Assembly (NCBI GenBank): GCA_022769625.1
Contig: JALEJP010000022.1
Location: 1-64,000 of the forward strand
Direction of reading: 5' to 3'
Source of the DNA: Lachnospiraceae bacterium
GTDB lineage: Bacteria; Bacillota; Clostridia; Lachnospirales; Lachnospiraceae
Length of the DNA stretch: 64,000 bases
The notes below the pieces were generated by a model that had not been told where the DNA came from, did not search any database, and worked only from the letters and a program-made list of their open reading frames with translations. Shown one piece after another: positions 23,542-31,888 of the stretch. Position numbers and translations under genes: made by a program. Position 1 is the stretch's first letter. Every line of letters begins with the position of its first letter.

Positions 23542-24318
23542 TTATATATATTTTTCTATTTCAACAAGAAACCGTCCTTTTTTTGTCTGGGAAAGGATTC
23601 CTTTATACTGGAATCTTCCAAGGCCTCTGGCAGAGATCAGATCATTCTCCTTTACATGACATCCATTGGAAGTAACACATTTTCCATTCACAAATACCTG
23701 TCCTTCTTCGATCCGTTTTACCAGGCTGCTCCTGGATGCATTCCACGCCAATGCCAGAAGTGTATCCAGCCGGATAGAGGCTACCGTACCTTTTATCTGT
23801 TCCATATGGAGCGGAATTTCTCCCACTTTCTCATCAAACGGGGTGCACATAACCGAAGTATGGCGTATTCGTGTAAGGTTGCTGCAGAGAAAATCAGCGA
23901 TTTTTTCCAGACAAAATACATAGGCACAGACGCCGTCGATCAGGATATCTCCTGTAACGCTTCGGTCGATTCCAAGATTTAAGATTGCTCCCAGATAATC
24001 CCTGTGTGACAGATTCTCGGCAAATCGTTCACCGAGTGGTGTGATTTTCAGACATACGATTGGAAAATCACAGACATCGCCAAAATCTTCCTGGTACAAA
24101 TAAAGAGCATCAGGGATAAACGCTGCCAACTGACGCTCTGCTTTTGCATAACCGCCGAAAAGCTTCCATTTAACAAAAGAAGCCTTTCGGATGGTACTAT
24201 GGAAAATATTTAATTCGTTCAGATTCATAAAATCTGTATAAGTGACGATGCCGCGCCGGTCTGCCGCATTGGCTAAATCCAGGAAACGCTGTTGAATGCG
24301 TTCCTCAGTTCTGTCCAT
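23542..24318 (-). CDS. ylmH: S4-domain RNA-binding protein YlmH
   Basis: Cytoplasmic RNA-binding protein of the division-cluster ylm operon; homologues have been linked to rescue of stalled ribosomal complexes. The 258-residue protein has an N-terminal region with FPIVCLKITPL and a C-terminal S4 domain (LDTLLALAWNASRSSLVKRI through GRFQYKGI). I start at ATG 24318, because AGGAG lies 8 bases upstream; the frame is open to 24369 without support. It follows sepF as in B. subtilis. Confidence 0.93.
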   Translation of the reverse strand: MDRTEERIQQRFLDLANAADRRGIVTYTDFMNLNELNIFHSTIRKASFVKWKLFGGYAKAERQLAAFIPDALYLYQEDFGDVCDFPIVCLKITPLGERFAENLSHRDYLGAILNLGIDRSVTGDILIDGVCAYVFCLEKIADFLCSNLTRIRHTSVMCTPFDEKVGEIPLHMEQIKGTVASIRLDTLLALAWNASRSSLVKRIEEGQVFVNGKCVTSNGCHVKENDLISARGLGRFQYKGILSQTKKGRFLVEIEKYI

Positions 24319-24328
24319 CACTTTTCTC

Positions 24329-24925
24329 CTAGAACTTATTGCCCACTGACGGCATATCGAAAGCTCCATTTAAAATTTCCTGAAAATCTCCTGAAACATC
24401 CACATCAGCCGGTGTGATAATGAAAATAAAATTGCTGATTTTCTGAAGACTTCCACTGATAGCATAACAGGACCCGGAAGAGAAATCAATAATTCTCTGA
24501 GCAACCTCCAGATCCAGACCTTCCATGTTCAATACAACCGTACAGTTTGCCAGAAGTGTTTCCGTAATCTCCCTGGCATCCTCCATGGAACGCGGTTTGA
24601 TCACACATACTTCCATACCTGCATTGGATTTCTTGGTACGCATCGGAGAAATCTTGCTGGAACCAGCAGTCTTGGCTGCAGATGTACTGCGTGTCCTTGT
24701 TGTAGAAGACGGCTGCTTCTGAAATGATTTGCTGTTCCTTGGTGCAATGTTTTCATCGTATCCGTAATCATCAAAATCGTCATCATCATCCGATTTTTTA
24801 AAGAAATGTTTTTTCGGCTTGCTGTCCTCAAAATCATCTATTTCATCATCAAGAAAGTCATCATCATCAAATCCATCATCATCGTTCAGCTTCATGACAT
24901 TTAAGAATCTATCCAATACTCCCAT
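24329..24925 (-). CDS. sepF: cell division protein SepF
   Basis: Membrane-bound FtsZ partner that shapes the division septum. The 198-residue protein begins with an amphipathic helix (MGVLDRFLNVMKL), has an aspartate-rich linker at residues about 15-60 (DDDGFDDDDFLDDEIDDFED), and ends in the conserved SepF core (VCVIKPRSMEDAREITETLL, VVLNMEGLD, FIITPADVDVSG). The linker is more acidic than in B. subtilis. It sits between yggS and ylmH, a conserved order. Confidence 0.96.
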   Translation of the reverse strand: MGVLDRFLNVMKLNDDDGFDDDDFLDDEIDDFEDSKPKKHFFKKSDDDDDFDDYGYDENIAPRNSKSFQKQPSSTTRTRSTSAAKTAGSSKISPMRTKKSNAGMEVCVIKPRSMEDAREITETLLANCTVVLNMEGLDLEVAQRIIDFSSGSCYAISGSLQKISNFIFIITPADVDVSGDFQEILNGAFDMPSVGNKF

Positions 24926-24946
24926 TTTATTCTCCTATCTGCTTTA

Positions 24947-25651
24947 TCACAAATTGTAATGGCGGTTACCAAAAATACCGGTTCCAACTCTTACCATAGT
25001 GGCACCTTCCTCGATGGCAACCTGATAATCACCAGTCATACCCATACTGAGATTACACATATTAACATTATCTATGTTTTTTGCCTGTATGTCAACTGAT
25101 AATTTTCTCAATTTTGCAAAATATTTACGATTATCCTCAGCGTTTTCTACAAAGGGAGCAATTGTCATAAGTCCCTGGATGGAAATATGCTGTAATTTGG
25201 CAATCGTTTCCACAAAATCCGGACATTGGGACACCGTGATACCGAATTTGCTTTCTTCCTCAGCTACATTTACCTCCACCAGAATCGGCATGACAATCCC
25301 CTTTTTCTCAGCTTCCTGGTCAATCGCTTCCGCCAGTCTGAAAGACTCCACGGAATGAATCATAGCCGCGCGACCGACTACATATTTTACTTTGTTTCGC
25401 TGAAGATGTCCGATCATATGCCAGTTGATATCTTCCGGAAGCACATCGTGCTTTTCTTTCATCTCCTGAGGCTTGTTTTCACCGAAATCGCGGATACCCG
25501 CAGCATACGCTTCCTCAATCATGGAAACCGGCTTTGTCTTGCTCACTGCAATCAGCTTGATCTGACTGCGCTCTCTGCCGCTTTTTTTGCAGGCCTCGCA
25601 GATACGTGCTTCCACTTCCAGCAAATTTTCTTTTACCATAGATTTTTCCAC
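24947..25651 (-). CDS. yggS: PLP homeostasis protein YggS/YlmE
   Basis: Single-domain PLP-binding barrel protein that buffers pyridoxal phosphate and affects amino-acid pools. The PLP lysine lies in LIAVSKTKP; other family blocks are FGENKPQEMKEK, WHMIGHLQRNKVK and MGMTGDYQVAIEEGATMVRVG. I start at GTG 25651, since AAGAGG is 8 bases upstream; the longer frame would begin at GTG 25660, too close to that site. The protein then has 234 residues. A MITE-like element lies directly upstream. Confidence 0.94.
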   Translation of the reverse strand: MEKSMVKENLLEVEARICEACKKSGRERSQIKLIAVSKTKPVSMIEEAYAAGIRDFGENKPQEMKEKHDVLPEDINWHMIGHLQRNKVKYVVGRAAMIHSVESFRLAEAIDQEAEKKGIVMPILVEVNVAEEESKFGITVSQCPDFVETIAKLQHISIQGLMTIAPFVENAEDNRKYFAKLRKLSVDIQAKNIDNVNMCNLSMGMTGDYQVAIEEGATMVRVGTGIFGNRHYNL

Positions 25652-25663
25652 TATTTTCACCTC

Positions 25664-25871
25664 TTAATTATGATGTTGGGGTCAAAAGTTTTTGACCCCC
25701 TGATACCTACGGATTTCTCCGCGTTTCACGCTCACGAAATCCTAAAAACATTCGAAATCCGCTCATTTTTCTTCGAAAAATGGCTACTTTCTCATGTTTT
25801 GCGGGTCCCAAAGTCATGCTTTTTCATGCAAGCATGAACAGCATGACCTTTTGACCCTGGTATCTTAATTA
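25664..25871. mobile_element. MITE-like structured intergenic element of about 208 bp
   Basis: The ends are imperfect inverted repeats: TTAATTATGATGTTGGGGTCAAAAG (25664-25688, split here as TTAATTATGATGTT and GGGGTCAAAAG) against CTTTTGACCC plus TGGTATCTTAATTA (25848-25871). Inside are a perfect GGGGTCAAAA/TTTTGACCCC hairpin (25678-25699) and a nested palindrome from GTCATGCT to AGCATGAC (25813-25847) enclosing TTCATGC/GCATGAA. It has no ORF of note and separates the HlyD-like gene from yggS. Nothing inside encodes a transposase. Confidence 0.55.
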
Positions 25872-27287
25872 TTAAAGTATCTGATCATCAGAAACGGAAT
25901 CCGCATCCAATGCAATGTGATCATATTGAGCCAGACCAAATGTGGTACCTTCCTCCACAATACAGTATTCTTCATTATCTGCAAGAATTGTAATTTCCCG
26001 GAAAACCGCATAACCCTTGTTTATGTTATAGACACCCTGCAGGGTTGCCGTCTCCTCAATACGATATTTATTATTGGAATCTTTTTTCACAACATAATCG
26101 CCCTCCGAGAAGAGGTTAATATCAACATAATACTTGTCATCCACTTTTTCGTATACCGTAGCTGTGATATAGCGTGTTTCCACTTTTCCATTATTATCGT
26201 AGGATTCCCTGATCAGCGTTATTTCATGTTCATTGTCCTCATCACAGATTACGTACTCCTCCGGTATGACATAGAACTGTTTTTGGGCAATCGCTGATTT
26301 TGGAATCTTAAGTCCGGTTTTTTTGTTTAAAAGCAGTTCCACTTCAAGAAAACGATCGGTTGCAAAACGCACTACAGAATCATTCATATCCAATTCTGCA
26401 AAATAAATATTACCATTTTGGATAACGGAAACATCCGGAGATGCCGTTGTTCCGTCCTTTAGGAAGCGAATCGTGACAGAGGTCTGATCTGTCAGCTCAG
26501 ATGCAAGCTTACTGTCTATGGGAATGATCAGTGACCATTCCTCGTCCGAAATCAATTTATACAATGGTTTTCCGCTCTTTGCTTTTGCATCCAGACGAAG
26601 GTTTTCCTTGGTATATGATTTCATATCAAACATATCAAGTGTCACATCTTCCGGCTGTACCGATTCAAATTCATCCACGGAGTAAACAACAATCCCAGGC
26701 TGAGATGCCCTGCACATGTTGAAAATGCCGCTGTCGGTCAGAACACTGTCGCCATATCCTTCCTCACCTGCATGAATATCCAGAATAGCACTTTCCACAT
26801 CTGCTTTCATCTCATATGCTTTTTGGAAGTCCTGTCCCGTAAAATTTATGGAATATGACGAAATGGCTGCACGCAGCCTTTTTTTGTCTGAACCGGAAAG
26901 CGTTTCCCCATCGCCAGAAGAAGAAAGATCCTCAGAAGTATCCTGGGTAACATTCTCTTCCTTTCCGATGATCCCTTTCCCCTCACTGATGGAACAGACA
27001 GAACCGTTTGTACCTATCTCCGTTCCTTCTCTTGCATAATAGATAACACTTCCGGATTCCGGTGCTTCCACTACAACCTCAGACTTCAACGCAAGGGCTG
27101 TGTATTTATAATTTCCGGACAACGTACCCTTTGTAACCTCGTAAGGTGCAATATGCGAAGAGGTGAGATACAGAATCATACATACTACCATATAAATAAA
27201 CAAAAACCCAAACAGAACGGTTCCAACATTTAGTCCCGCATGTTTTCTGTATTTTATGATCTTTTTCTTCTTTTTCTTTTCAGTCAA
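25872..27287 (-). CDS. HlyD-family membrane-fusion/adaptor-like protein
   Basis: A 471-residue protein with a lysine-rich start (KKKKKKIIKYRKH), one membrane helix near residues 20-40 (GTVLFGFLFIYMVVCMILYL), and a large extracytoplasmic part. It begins with a lipoyl/barrel-sandwich strand (VVVEAPESGSVIYYAREGTEI) and continues with beta-rich segments like those of HlyD or MacA adaptors. A serine- and glutamate-rich stretch follows at about 110-135. No transporter partner lies nearby. The start is TTG 27287, with AAAGGAGG 7 bases upstream; ATG 27293 is too close to that site. It leads into the yggS-sepF-ylmH division cluster. Confidence 0.8.
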   Translation of the reverse strand: MTEKKKKKKIIKYRKHAGLNVGTVLFGFLFIYMVVCMILYLTSSHIAPYEVTKGTLSGNYKYTALALKSEVVVEAPESGSVIYYAREGTEIGTNGSVCSISEGKGIIGKEENVTQDTSEDLSSSGDGETLSGSDKKRLRAAISSYSINFTGQDFQKAYEMKADVESAILDIHAGEEGYGDSVLTDSGIFNMCRASQPGIVVYSVDEFESVQPEDVTLDMFDMKSYTKENLRLDAKAKSGKPLYKLISDEEWSLIIPIDSKLASELTDQTSVTIRFLKDGTTASPDVSVIQNGNIYFAELDMNDSVVRFATDRFLEVELLLNKKTGLKIPKSAIAQKQFYVIPEEYVICDEDNEHEITLIRESYDNNGKVETRYITATVYEKVDDKYYVDINLFSEGDYVVKKDSNNKYRIEETATLQGVYNINKGYAVFREITILADNEEYCIVEEGTTFGLAQYDHIALDADSVSDDQIL

Positions 27288-27310
27288 GCACATTCCTCCT
27301 TTCCCGAGTT

Positions 27311-27339
27311 ATTCTACCACGTTATGTTTCCTGAGACAA
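27311..27339 (-). promoter_or_regulatory. promoter of the HlyD-like gene (and probably yggS-sepF-ylmH-aroB-lspA-rluD)
   Basis: On the minus strand, TTGTCT (27339-27334), a 17-base spacer and TAGAAT (27316-27311), 24 bases before the TTG start. Confidence 0.65.
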
Positions 27340-27398
27340 TGGAATAAATACTTAATTTCTGGAAAAAATAGAAACAGACCAAGAAAGGAGAGATATGG

Positions 27399-27614
27399 AT
27401 GAATCTGAAAGGACTGGATTATACCTGTCTTACTATCGCAATCATCGGAGCAGTCAATTGGGGGCTGATCGGAATATTCCGCTTTGACCTGGTTGCTTTT
27501 CTGTTCGGAGATATGAGCTGGCTTACCAGAATCGTGTATACACTGGTCGGCCTGTCTGGTCTGTATTTGATCAGCACCTATGGAAGAATCGGACAGCAAA
27601 TGGATGTTCAGTGA
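27399..27614 (+). CDS. DUF378 small membrane protein
   Basis: A 71-residue protein with two predicted membrane helices (LTIAIIGAVNWGLIGIF and IVYTLVGLSGLYLI), matching the DUF378/YuzA family whose signature is GAVNWGLIG. Function unknown. Start ATG 27399 follows gaaaggagag. It is a lone plus-strand gene between the HlyD-like gene and a P-loop gene, both on the minus strand. Confidence 0.85.
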   Translation: MNLKGLDYTCLTIAIIGAVNWGLIGIFRFDLVAFLFGDMSWLTRIVYTLVGLSGLYLISTYGRIGQQMDVQ

Positions 27615-27618
27615 AAAA

Positions 27619-27645
27619 ACAGGACGGCAATCTATGCCGTCCTGT
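27619..27645. terminator. terminator between DUF378 gene and the P-loop gene
   Basis: ACAGGACGGCA (27619-27629) pairs perfectly with TGCCGTCCTGT (27635-27645). On the minus strand it is followed by six T residues (strong for the P-loop gene); on the plus strand the tail is TACCTCTTT. Confidence 0.85.
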
Positions 27646-27716
27646 ACCTCTTTCAAAATTATGTTCGATCACATGAATGATATCGGGACAGAAGATTTCT
27701 GAACCCAAAACCATAT

Positions 27717-28136
27717 TTATAAAGAAATGATGACTTTTGACCTTGCATTTTCGGGAAGTTCATGTTCGTCCAGAGATACACTCAATACGAAAGTTACACC
27801 GTATTTGTTTCCGATTACATCCAGTTTGTCGATCGTTTCTTTGATATCGGAATCTTCCAGTTTTGCAATTTTCAGAAAGCTGTCAAGATACATCTGCTCC
27901 AAATCATGATCCTGTGAAATAATACCACAGATAAAACCGATAAATGCATCACTGTTTGACAGCTCAAACTCTGAAGTATCGATAAGACGAACCTTGTTAT
28001 TCAACTCATACATATGTTTGGAACTCTTATCCAGGTAAACAATATTTCCATGTGCGGATTTAATCTCAGAATTTACTTTGTCCAGTAATTGTTTTGTCTT
28101 TCCTTTCCCCTTTTTGCCTGCGATGATCTGTATCAT
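27717..28136 (-). CDS. small P-loop nucleotide-binding protein, function unknown
   Basis: A 139-residue protein beginning MIQIIAGKKGKGKTKQLLDK, where GKKGKGKT fits the Walker A pattern. A possible Walker B lies in KYGVTFVLSVSLDEHELP near the C terminus, and NIVYLDKSSKHMYEL follows the P-loop. At this length it is about half of a usual P-loop ATPase and has no recognised extra domain. Related proteins in Lachnospiraceae have, as I recall, been labelled PilT-like, but no pilus gene is nearby. It has its own promoter and terminator. Confidence 0.75.
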   Translation of the reverse strand: MIQIIAGKKGKGKTKQLLDKVNSEIKSAHGNIVYLDKSSKHMYELNNKVRLIDTSEFELSNSDAFIGFICGIISQDHDLEQMYLDSFLKIAKLEDSDIKETIDKLDVIGNKYGVTFVLSVSLDEHELPENARSKVIISL

Positions 28137-28180
28137 TGTAATCTCCTCCTTTAGTCCTGCGACACAAGTATTATATGTAG

Positions 28181-28209
28181 ATTATAGTGCATATTTAAAT
28201 AAATTACAA
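28181..28209 (-). promoter_or_regulatory. promoter of the small P-loop gene
   Basis: On the minus strand, TTGTAA (28209-28204), a 17-base spacer and a perfect TATAAT (28186-28181). The gene start at 28136 is preceded by aaaggaggag. Confidence 0.8.
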
Positions 28210-28212
28210 CTG

Positions 28213-29280
28213 CTAATTGTTAATTTTAGACAATAATTTATTCATTTCTGCATATAGTGTTTCTTTGGTGTCTGCACCAAGGATAATGGAGATATGGGGG
28301 TCACCGTATTTATCCTTTGCAAGCAGACAGAGACAACATCCTGCCTCATCCGTTGTACCCGTTTTTCCTCCAACAACCACTACATCAGAGGGGGCAGTTG
28401 CTTCATTGATGTGATAAAAATTGGTGGACTGCCACATGATACCATATTTATCATTGTCCCGGATAAACACACAGTAATATTCGGATTCACCGATAATCTC
28501 CTGGAACACATCGTATTTCAGAGCCTCCTGAAACATCAGATAAATATCGTAAGCTGTCGTATAATGATTTTCGTCATGAAGGCCGTGAGGATTTGCAAAA
28601 TGAGTGCCGGTTGCACCAAGCTCTGCAGCTTCCTGATTCATCATCTCCACAAAACCCTCTACACTGCCGCCTACATAGACGGCAAGTGACATGGCAGCAT
28701 CATTTCCGGAATTCAGCAGCAGACCGTAAAGAAGCTGTTCCACAGTAAGCATATCTCCCGGTTCGATCATACAGATTGAAGAGCCCATCTCAATATCCTT
28801 GCATTCCTCGCCGATTGTTACCATTTCGTCCAGATCACAGTTTTTCAATGTCACAAGCGCAGTCATAACCTTTGTGATGCTGGCCGGATACATACGCTCA
28901 AATACATTCTGAGCATAATCCACTTCTTTTGACTCAACATGAAAAGATGCCGCCGCTTTTGCAGTCAGATTCAAGGAGGATCCATCTTCTTTTCCGGTCA
29001 CAACACAAAGATCTTCAGAAAAAGAAGAGGCTCTGCTTGTGTTGAAGCTTACTTTTTCAATACCAAATACAGGGTCACTTTTATCATACTGCCTGGTCAG
29101 ATTGATTTCTTTATTCTTTACAAATACAATCCAGGACACTGCTCCCAAAGCTATCACAACAAGTGTCAGCAAAAAAATGACAAGCTTCATGCTTCTCATC
29201 TCATTATCTTTTTTAGGCGGCTGTACGGGAGTACGATGTGTGCGCTCCCGCCGCCTTATTCTGTTTTCCTGTTCTGTCAT
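28213..29280 (-). CDS. D-alanyl-D-alanine carboxypeptidase (low-molecular-weight PBP)
   Basis: Serine peptidase of the PBP5/DacA fold that trims pentapeptide side chains of peptidoglycan. The 355-residue protein has an N-terminal anchor helix (LVIFLLTLVVIALGAVSWIVFV, positions about 30-51), the SxxK motif in PASITKVMTAL near residue 133, SGN in LNSGNDAAMSLA near 195, and KTG in VGGKTGTTDEAG near 303. The C-terminal beta domain of PBP5 is missing or very short. Its ATG overlaps the mgsA stop codon by one base (TAATG). Confidence 0.93.
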   Translation of the reverse strand: MTEQENRIRRRERTHRTPVQPPKKDNEMRSMKLVIFLLTLVVIALGAVSWIVFVKNKEINLTRQYDKSDPVFGIEKVSFNTSRASSFSEDLCVVTGKEDGSSLNLTAKAAASFHVESKEVDYAQNVFERMYPASITKVMTALVTLKNCDLDEMVTIGEECKDIEMGSSICMIEPGDMLTVEQLLYGLLLNSGNDAAMSLAVYVGGSVEGFVEMMNQEAAELGATGTHFANPHGLHDENHYTTAYDIYLMFQEALKYDVFQEIIGESEYYCVFIRDNDKYGIMWQSTNFYHINEATAPSDVVVVGGKTGTTDEAGCCLCLLAKDKYGDPHISIILGADTKETLYAEMNKLLSKINN

Positions 29281-29675
29281 TATTTATACATCTCCCGCCA
29301 CTCAAGATCTCCTCTGTCAAGTGATTTAATCAGCAACTCGGCAGTAGCCAGATTAGTTGCCAGCGGAATATTGTGCATGTCACAGAGCCGGAAAATATTT
29401 TTGGTATCCGGTTCATGCGGCTTTGCACCTAAAGGATTCCGCAGAAAAATCATAAGGTCGATCTGATTATTTTCAATCTGGGCACCCATCTGATGTTCGC
29501 CGCCCAGATGTCCGGCAAGAAATTTGTGGATATTGAGATTCGTCACTTCCTCCACAAGTCTGCCGGTTGTACCGGTTGCATATAACTCATTCTTACATAA
29601 AATCCCCCGATATGCGATACAAAAATTCTGCATCAGCTTTTTCTTTGAATCATGCGCAATAAGTCCAATATTCAT
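29280..29675 (-). CDS. mgsA: methylglyoxal synthase
   Basis: Converts dihydroxyacetone phosphate to methylglyoxal and phosphate, a glycolytic bypass. The 131-residue protein begins MNIGLIAHDSKK and has the catalytic and phosphate-binding segments ATGTTGRLVEE, LAGHLGGEHQMGAQI and DLMIFLRNPLGAKPHEPD. Family proteins often have FFRDP where this one has FLRNP; the neighbouring catalytic Asp of DLMIF is kept. Located between rodA and dacB, a common clostridial arrangement. Confidence 0.95.
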   Translation of the reverse strand: MNIGLIAHDSKKKLMQNFCIAYRGILCKNELYATGTTGRLVEEVTNLNIHKFLAGHLGGEHQMGAQIENNQIDLMIFLRNPLGAKPHEPDTKNIFRLCDMHNIPLATNLATAELLIKSLDRGDLEWREMYK

Positions 29676-29693
29676 AAAGCCGTCCTCCTGATT

Positions 29694-30797
29694 TTAGTAT
29701 TTTCGTACCTGCAAGCCTATGTTTAATACCAAACCGATACCAATGTAAAGGCTGACCAGGGAAGTCAGGCCATAACTCACAAAAGGAAGCGGCAGACCAG
29801 TATTTGGCATCAGGCCTGTTGCGACACAAATATTGATAAAGCTTTGGAAACCAATCAGCGCAGCCATGCCGCAGCAGATCAGTGTTCCCGAAATATCTCT
29901 TGCGTTTTTCCCCACAAGAACACATTCAATAGCAATCAGAAATTCCAGGGTTATGATCAGACAACATCCAAGGAAGCCAAGCTCTTCACCTGCAACCGCA
30001 AAAATAAAATCCGTCTGTGGCTCTGCAATAAAGTTACCATTTTTTACAGAATTGACATTGCTGTTATTCAATCCTTTCCCATAGAGCTGTCCGGAACCGA
30101 TCGCTATTTTGGAATTTGTCTGCTGATAAGAGATATCCGGATACTTTTCCGGCTGAAGCCATCCCATGATACGTTGATACTGATAACCCTGCAAGATCTT
30201 CTGATCAGGCTGTGTGACAAGCATCATGCCGATAACTGCAAGCGGAATACATATAAGTATCATACCACCGATTATTTTAGAACTCAAGCCTGCAATGAAA
30301 TACAAAGCACAAAAAATCAGGATTACCACGATGCTGGTAGACAAATCAGGCTGTTTTGCAATCAGAAACCACGGAACAAACAAAAGCGCAATGGCTTTGA
30401 GGATTGTCCGGAATTTATTCAGATCCTCCTCGTGGCGGATAAAAAACTTTGTAAAAAATATGATCAGAATAATTTTCACCACATCAGAAGGCTGAAATCG
30501 AAAAAATCCAAGATCGATCCATCGTTTGGCTCCATTTACCTCTGTACCAAAAAAACGGACAGCAAGCAGAAGGACAATTCCAAGTACATAATAAATCCAG
30601 TAAAAATTAATCAGCCAGGAATAATCCATCAGTGAAACTACTACCATACATACAATTCCAACTCCAAGACCGATCAGCTGCTTCATCTGAAAGCTTTTAT
30701 CCGCACTGCCGATGATCATAACACCCAGTACGGACAGAACAACGACCCAGAACACCAGACGGAACTTATAGTCTCTCAATTTGTATTGTCTTAACAT
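29694..30797 (-). CDS. rodA: rod shape-determining protein RodA (SEDS glycosyltransferase)
   Basis: Peptidoglycan polymerase working with PBP2 in the elongation machinery. The 367-residue protein has about ten membrane helices and the SEDS signatures KRWIDLGFFRFQPSDVVKI, YGKGLNNSN, FIFAVAGEELGFLG and MPNTGLPLPFVSYG. Start ATG 30797 has AAGGGG 7 bases upstream and overlaps the end of minE by 32 bases. Partner genes mreBCD and pbp2 lie upstream in the same run. Confidence 0.96.
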   Translation of the reverse strand: MLRQYKLRDYKFRLVFWVVVLSVLGVMIIGSADKSFQMKQLIGLGVGIVCMVVVSLMDYSWLINFYWIYYVLGIVLLLAVRFFGTEVNGAKRWIDLGFFRFQPSDVVKIILIIFFTKFFIRHEEDLNKFRTILKAIALLFVPWFLIAKQPDLSTSIVVILIFCALYFIAGLSSKIIGGMILICIPLAVIGMMLVTQPDQKILQGYQYQRIMGWLQPEKYPDISYQQTNSKIAIGSGQLYGKGLNNSNVNSVKNGNFIAEPQTDFIFAVAGEELGFLGCCLIITLEFLIAIECVLVGKNARDISGTLICCGMAALIGFQSFINICVATGLMPNTGLPLPFVSYGLTSLVSLYIGIGLVLNIGLQVRKY

Positions 30798-31017
30798 TCT
30801 TAACCCCTTGCTTTAACTCTCTTTTGATCTCCATGCGGATGGATACATCTGCATTTTCTATGTTCAGGTACCTTTCAATCACTTTTCTCATATCGCGCCT
30901 CAGATACTTCACCGTATCCGGTGGACAGTCCAGTCTGTCCATGGAAAGTACAAATGAGGTGCGCTCCCGCGCTACTGCAGCAGATTTCTGCGGAAAATGG
31001 AAAAGCGGATTTTTCAA
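30766..31017 (-). CDS. minE: cell division topological specificity factor MinE
   Basis: Stimulates MinD ATPase so that the Min inhibitor oscillates or is confined to the poles. The 83-residue protein matches the family in ARERTSFVLSMDR and LRRDMRKVIERYL. The start is TTG 31017 with AGGGAG 8 bases upstream. The TTG overlaps the minD stop codon in the sequence TTGA, coupling the two. Presence of MinE rather than only DivIVA marks the clostridial Min system. Confidence 0.92.
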   Translation of the reverse strand: MKNPLFHFPQKSAAVARERTSFVLSMDRLDCPPDTVKYLRRDMRKVIERYLNIENADVSIRMEIKRELKQGVKNVKTIQIERL

Positions 31018-31823
31018 TATGATCGCTCCCTTCTGCCCTTTTTAATCAGACTTCCGAATCGCTTCAGAAATCCCTCGTTTCTGTCAAAATCCATAAGAGG
31101 AACTGCTTCCCCTGAGATTCTGCGGCAGATGTTGAAAACTGCTTCTCCTGCCAGTGTACCGTTTCCCGCCAGTGGTTCGCCCTGATTGGTGGCAATCACG
31201 ATATCATCATCATCCGGGATGGCACCCAGGAGATTGACTGCCAGAATCTCTACCACATCTTCCACTGACATCATATCGCCTTTACGGATCATATTCATGC
31301 GAAGCCGATTGATGATCAGGTCAATTTTAGATATCTCATTGGATTCCAGAAGGCCAATGATCCTGTCTGCATCACGGATTGCAGAAACCTCCGGTGTGGT
31401 AACTACAATTGCCCTTTCTGCTCCTGCAATGGCATTGAAGAATCCCTGTTCGATCCCGGCAGGACAGTCCAGTATCACATAATCAAATTTTTCTTTCAGA
31501 TCTTCTGTGAGTTTCTTCATCTGCTGAGGTGTCACCGCGGATTTGTCTCTTGTCTGGGCAGCCGGCAGAAGGAACAGATTCGGATCATTTTTATCGCGTA
31601 TCATGGCCTGCTTCAGTCTGCAGTTCCCCTCAACCACATCCACCAGATTATAGACAATACGGTTTTCCAGCCCCATGACCACATCAAGATTACGAAGTCC
31701 GATATCCGTATCCACCAGTACCGTTTTGGCCCCCATATGCGCAAGTCCAGCTCCAAGATTCGCCGTTACCGTTGTCTTTCCCACTCCGCCTTTGCCGGAT
31801 GTTACTACAATGATCTCACTCAT
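31014..31823 (-). CDS. minD: septum site-determining ATPase MinD
   Basis: Membrane-bound ParA-type ATPase that recruits MinC to block FtsZ at the poles. The 269-residue protein starts MSEIIVVTSGKGGVGKTTVT with the deviant Walker A motif and has DTDIGLRNLDVVMGLENRI. It ends in an amphipathic membrane-targeting helix (GFLKRFGSLIKKG). I start at ATG 31823, since GGAGG is 8 bases upstream; the ATG at 31838 overlaps that site. Confidence 0.97.
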   Translation of the reverse strand: MSEIIVVTSGKGGVGKTTVTANLGAGLAHMGAKTVLVDTDIGLRNLDVVMGLENRIVYNLVDVVEGNCRLKQAMIRDKNDPNLFLLPAAQTRDKSAVTPQQMKKLTEDLKEKFDYVILDCPAGIEQGFFNAIAGAERAIVVTTPEVSAIRDADRIIGLLESNEISKIDLIINRLRMNMIRKGDMMSVEDVVEILAVNLLGAIPDDDDIVIATNQGEPLAGNGTLAGEAVFNICRRISGEAVPLMDFDRNEGFLKRFGSLIKKGRRERSY

Positions 31824-31888
31824 TACACATTCCTCCATATACTATAATCGATCTGGCTTCCTGCCTTATATCCTGTGTATTTCGTTCA

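Noticed and set aside
24730..24900. Aspartate-codon repeats (tcatca) in sepF as a possible microsatellite or CRISPR-like repeat
   Set aside because: They encode the acidic linker of SepF and are not regularly spaced.
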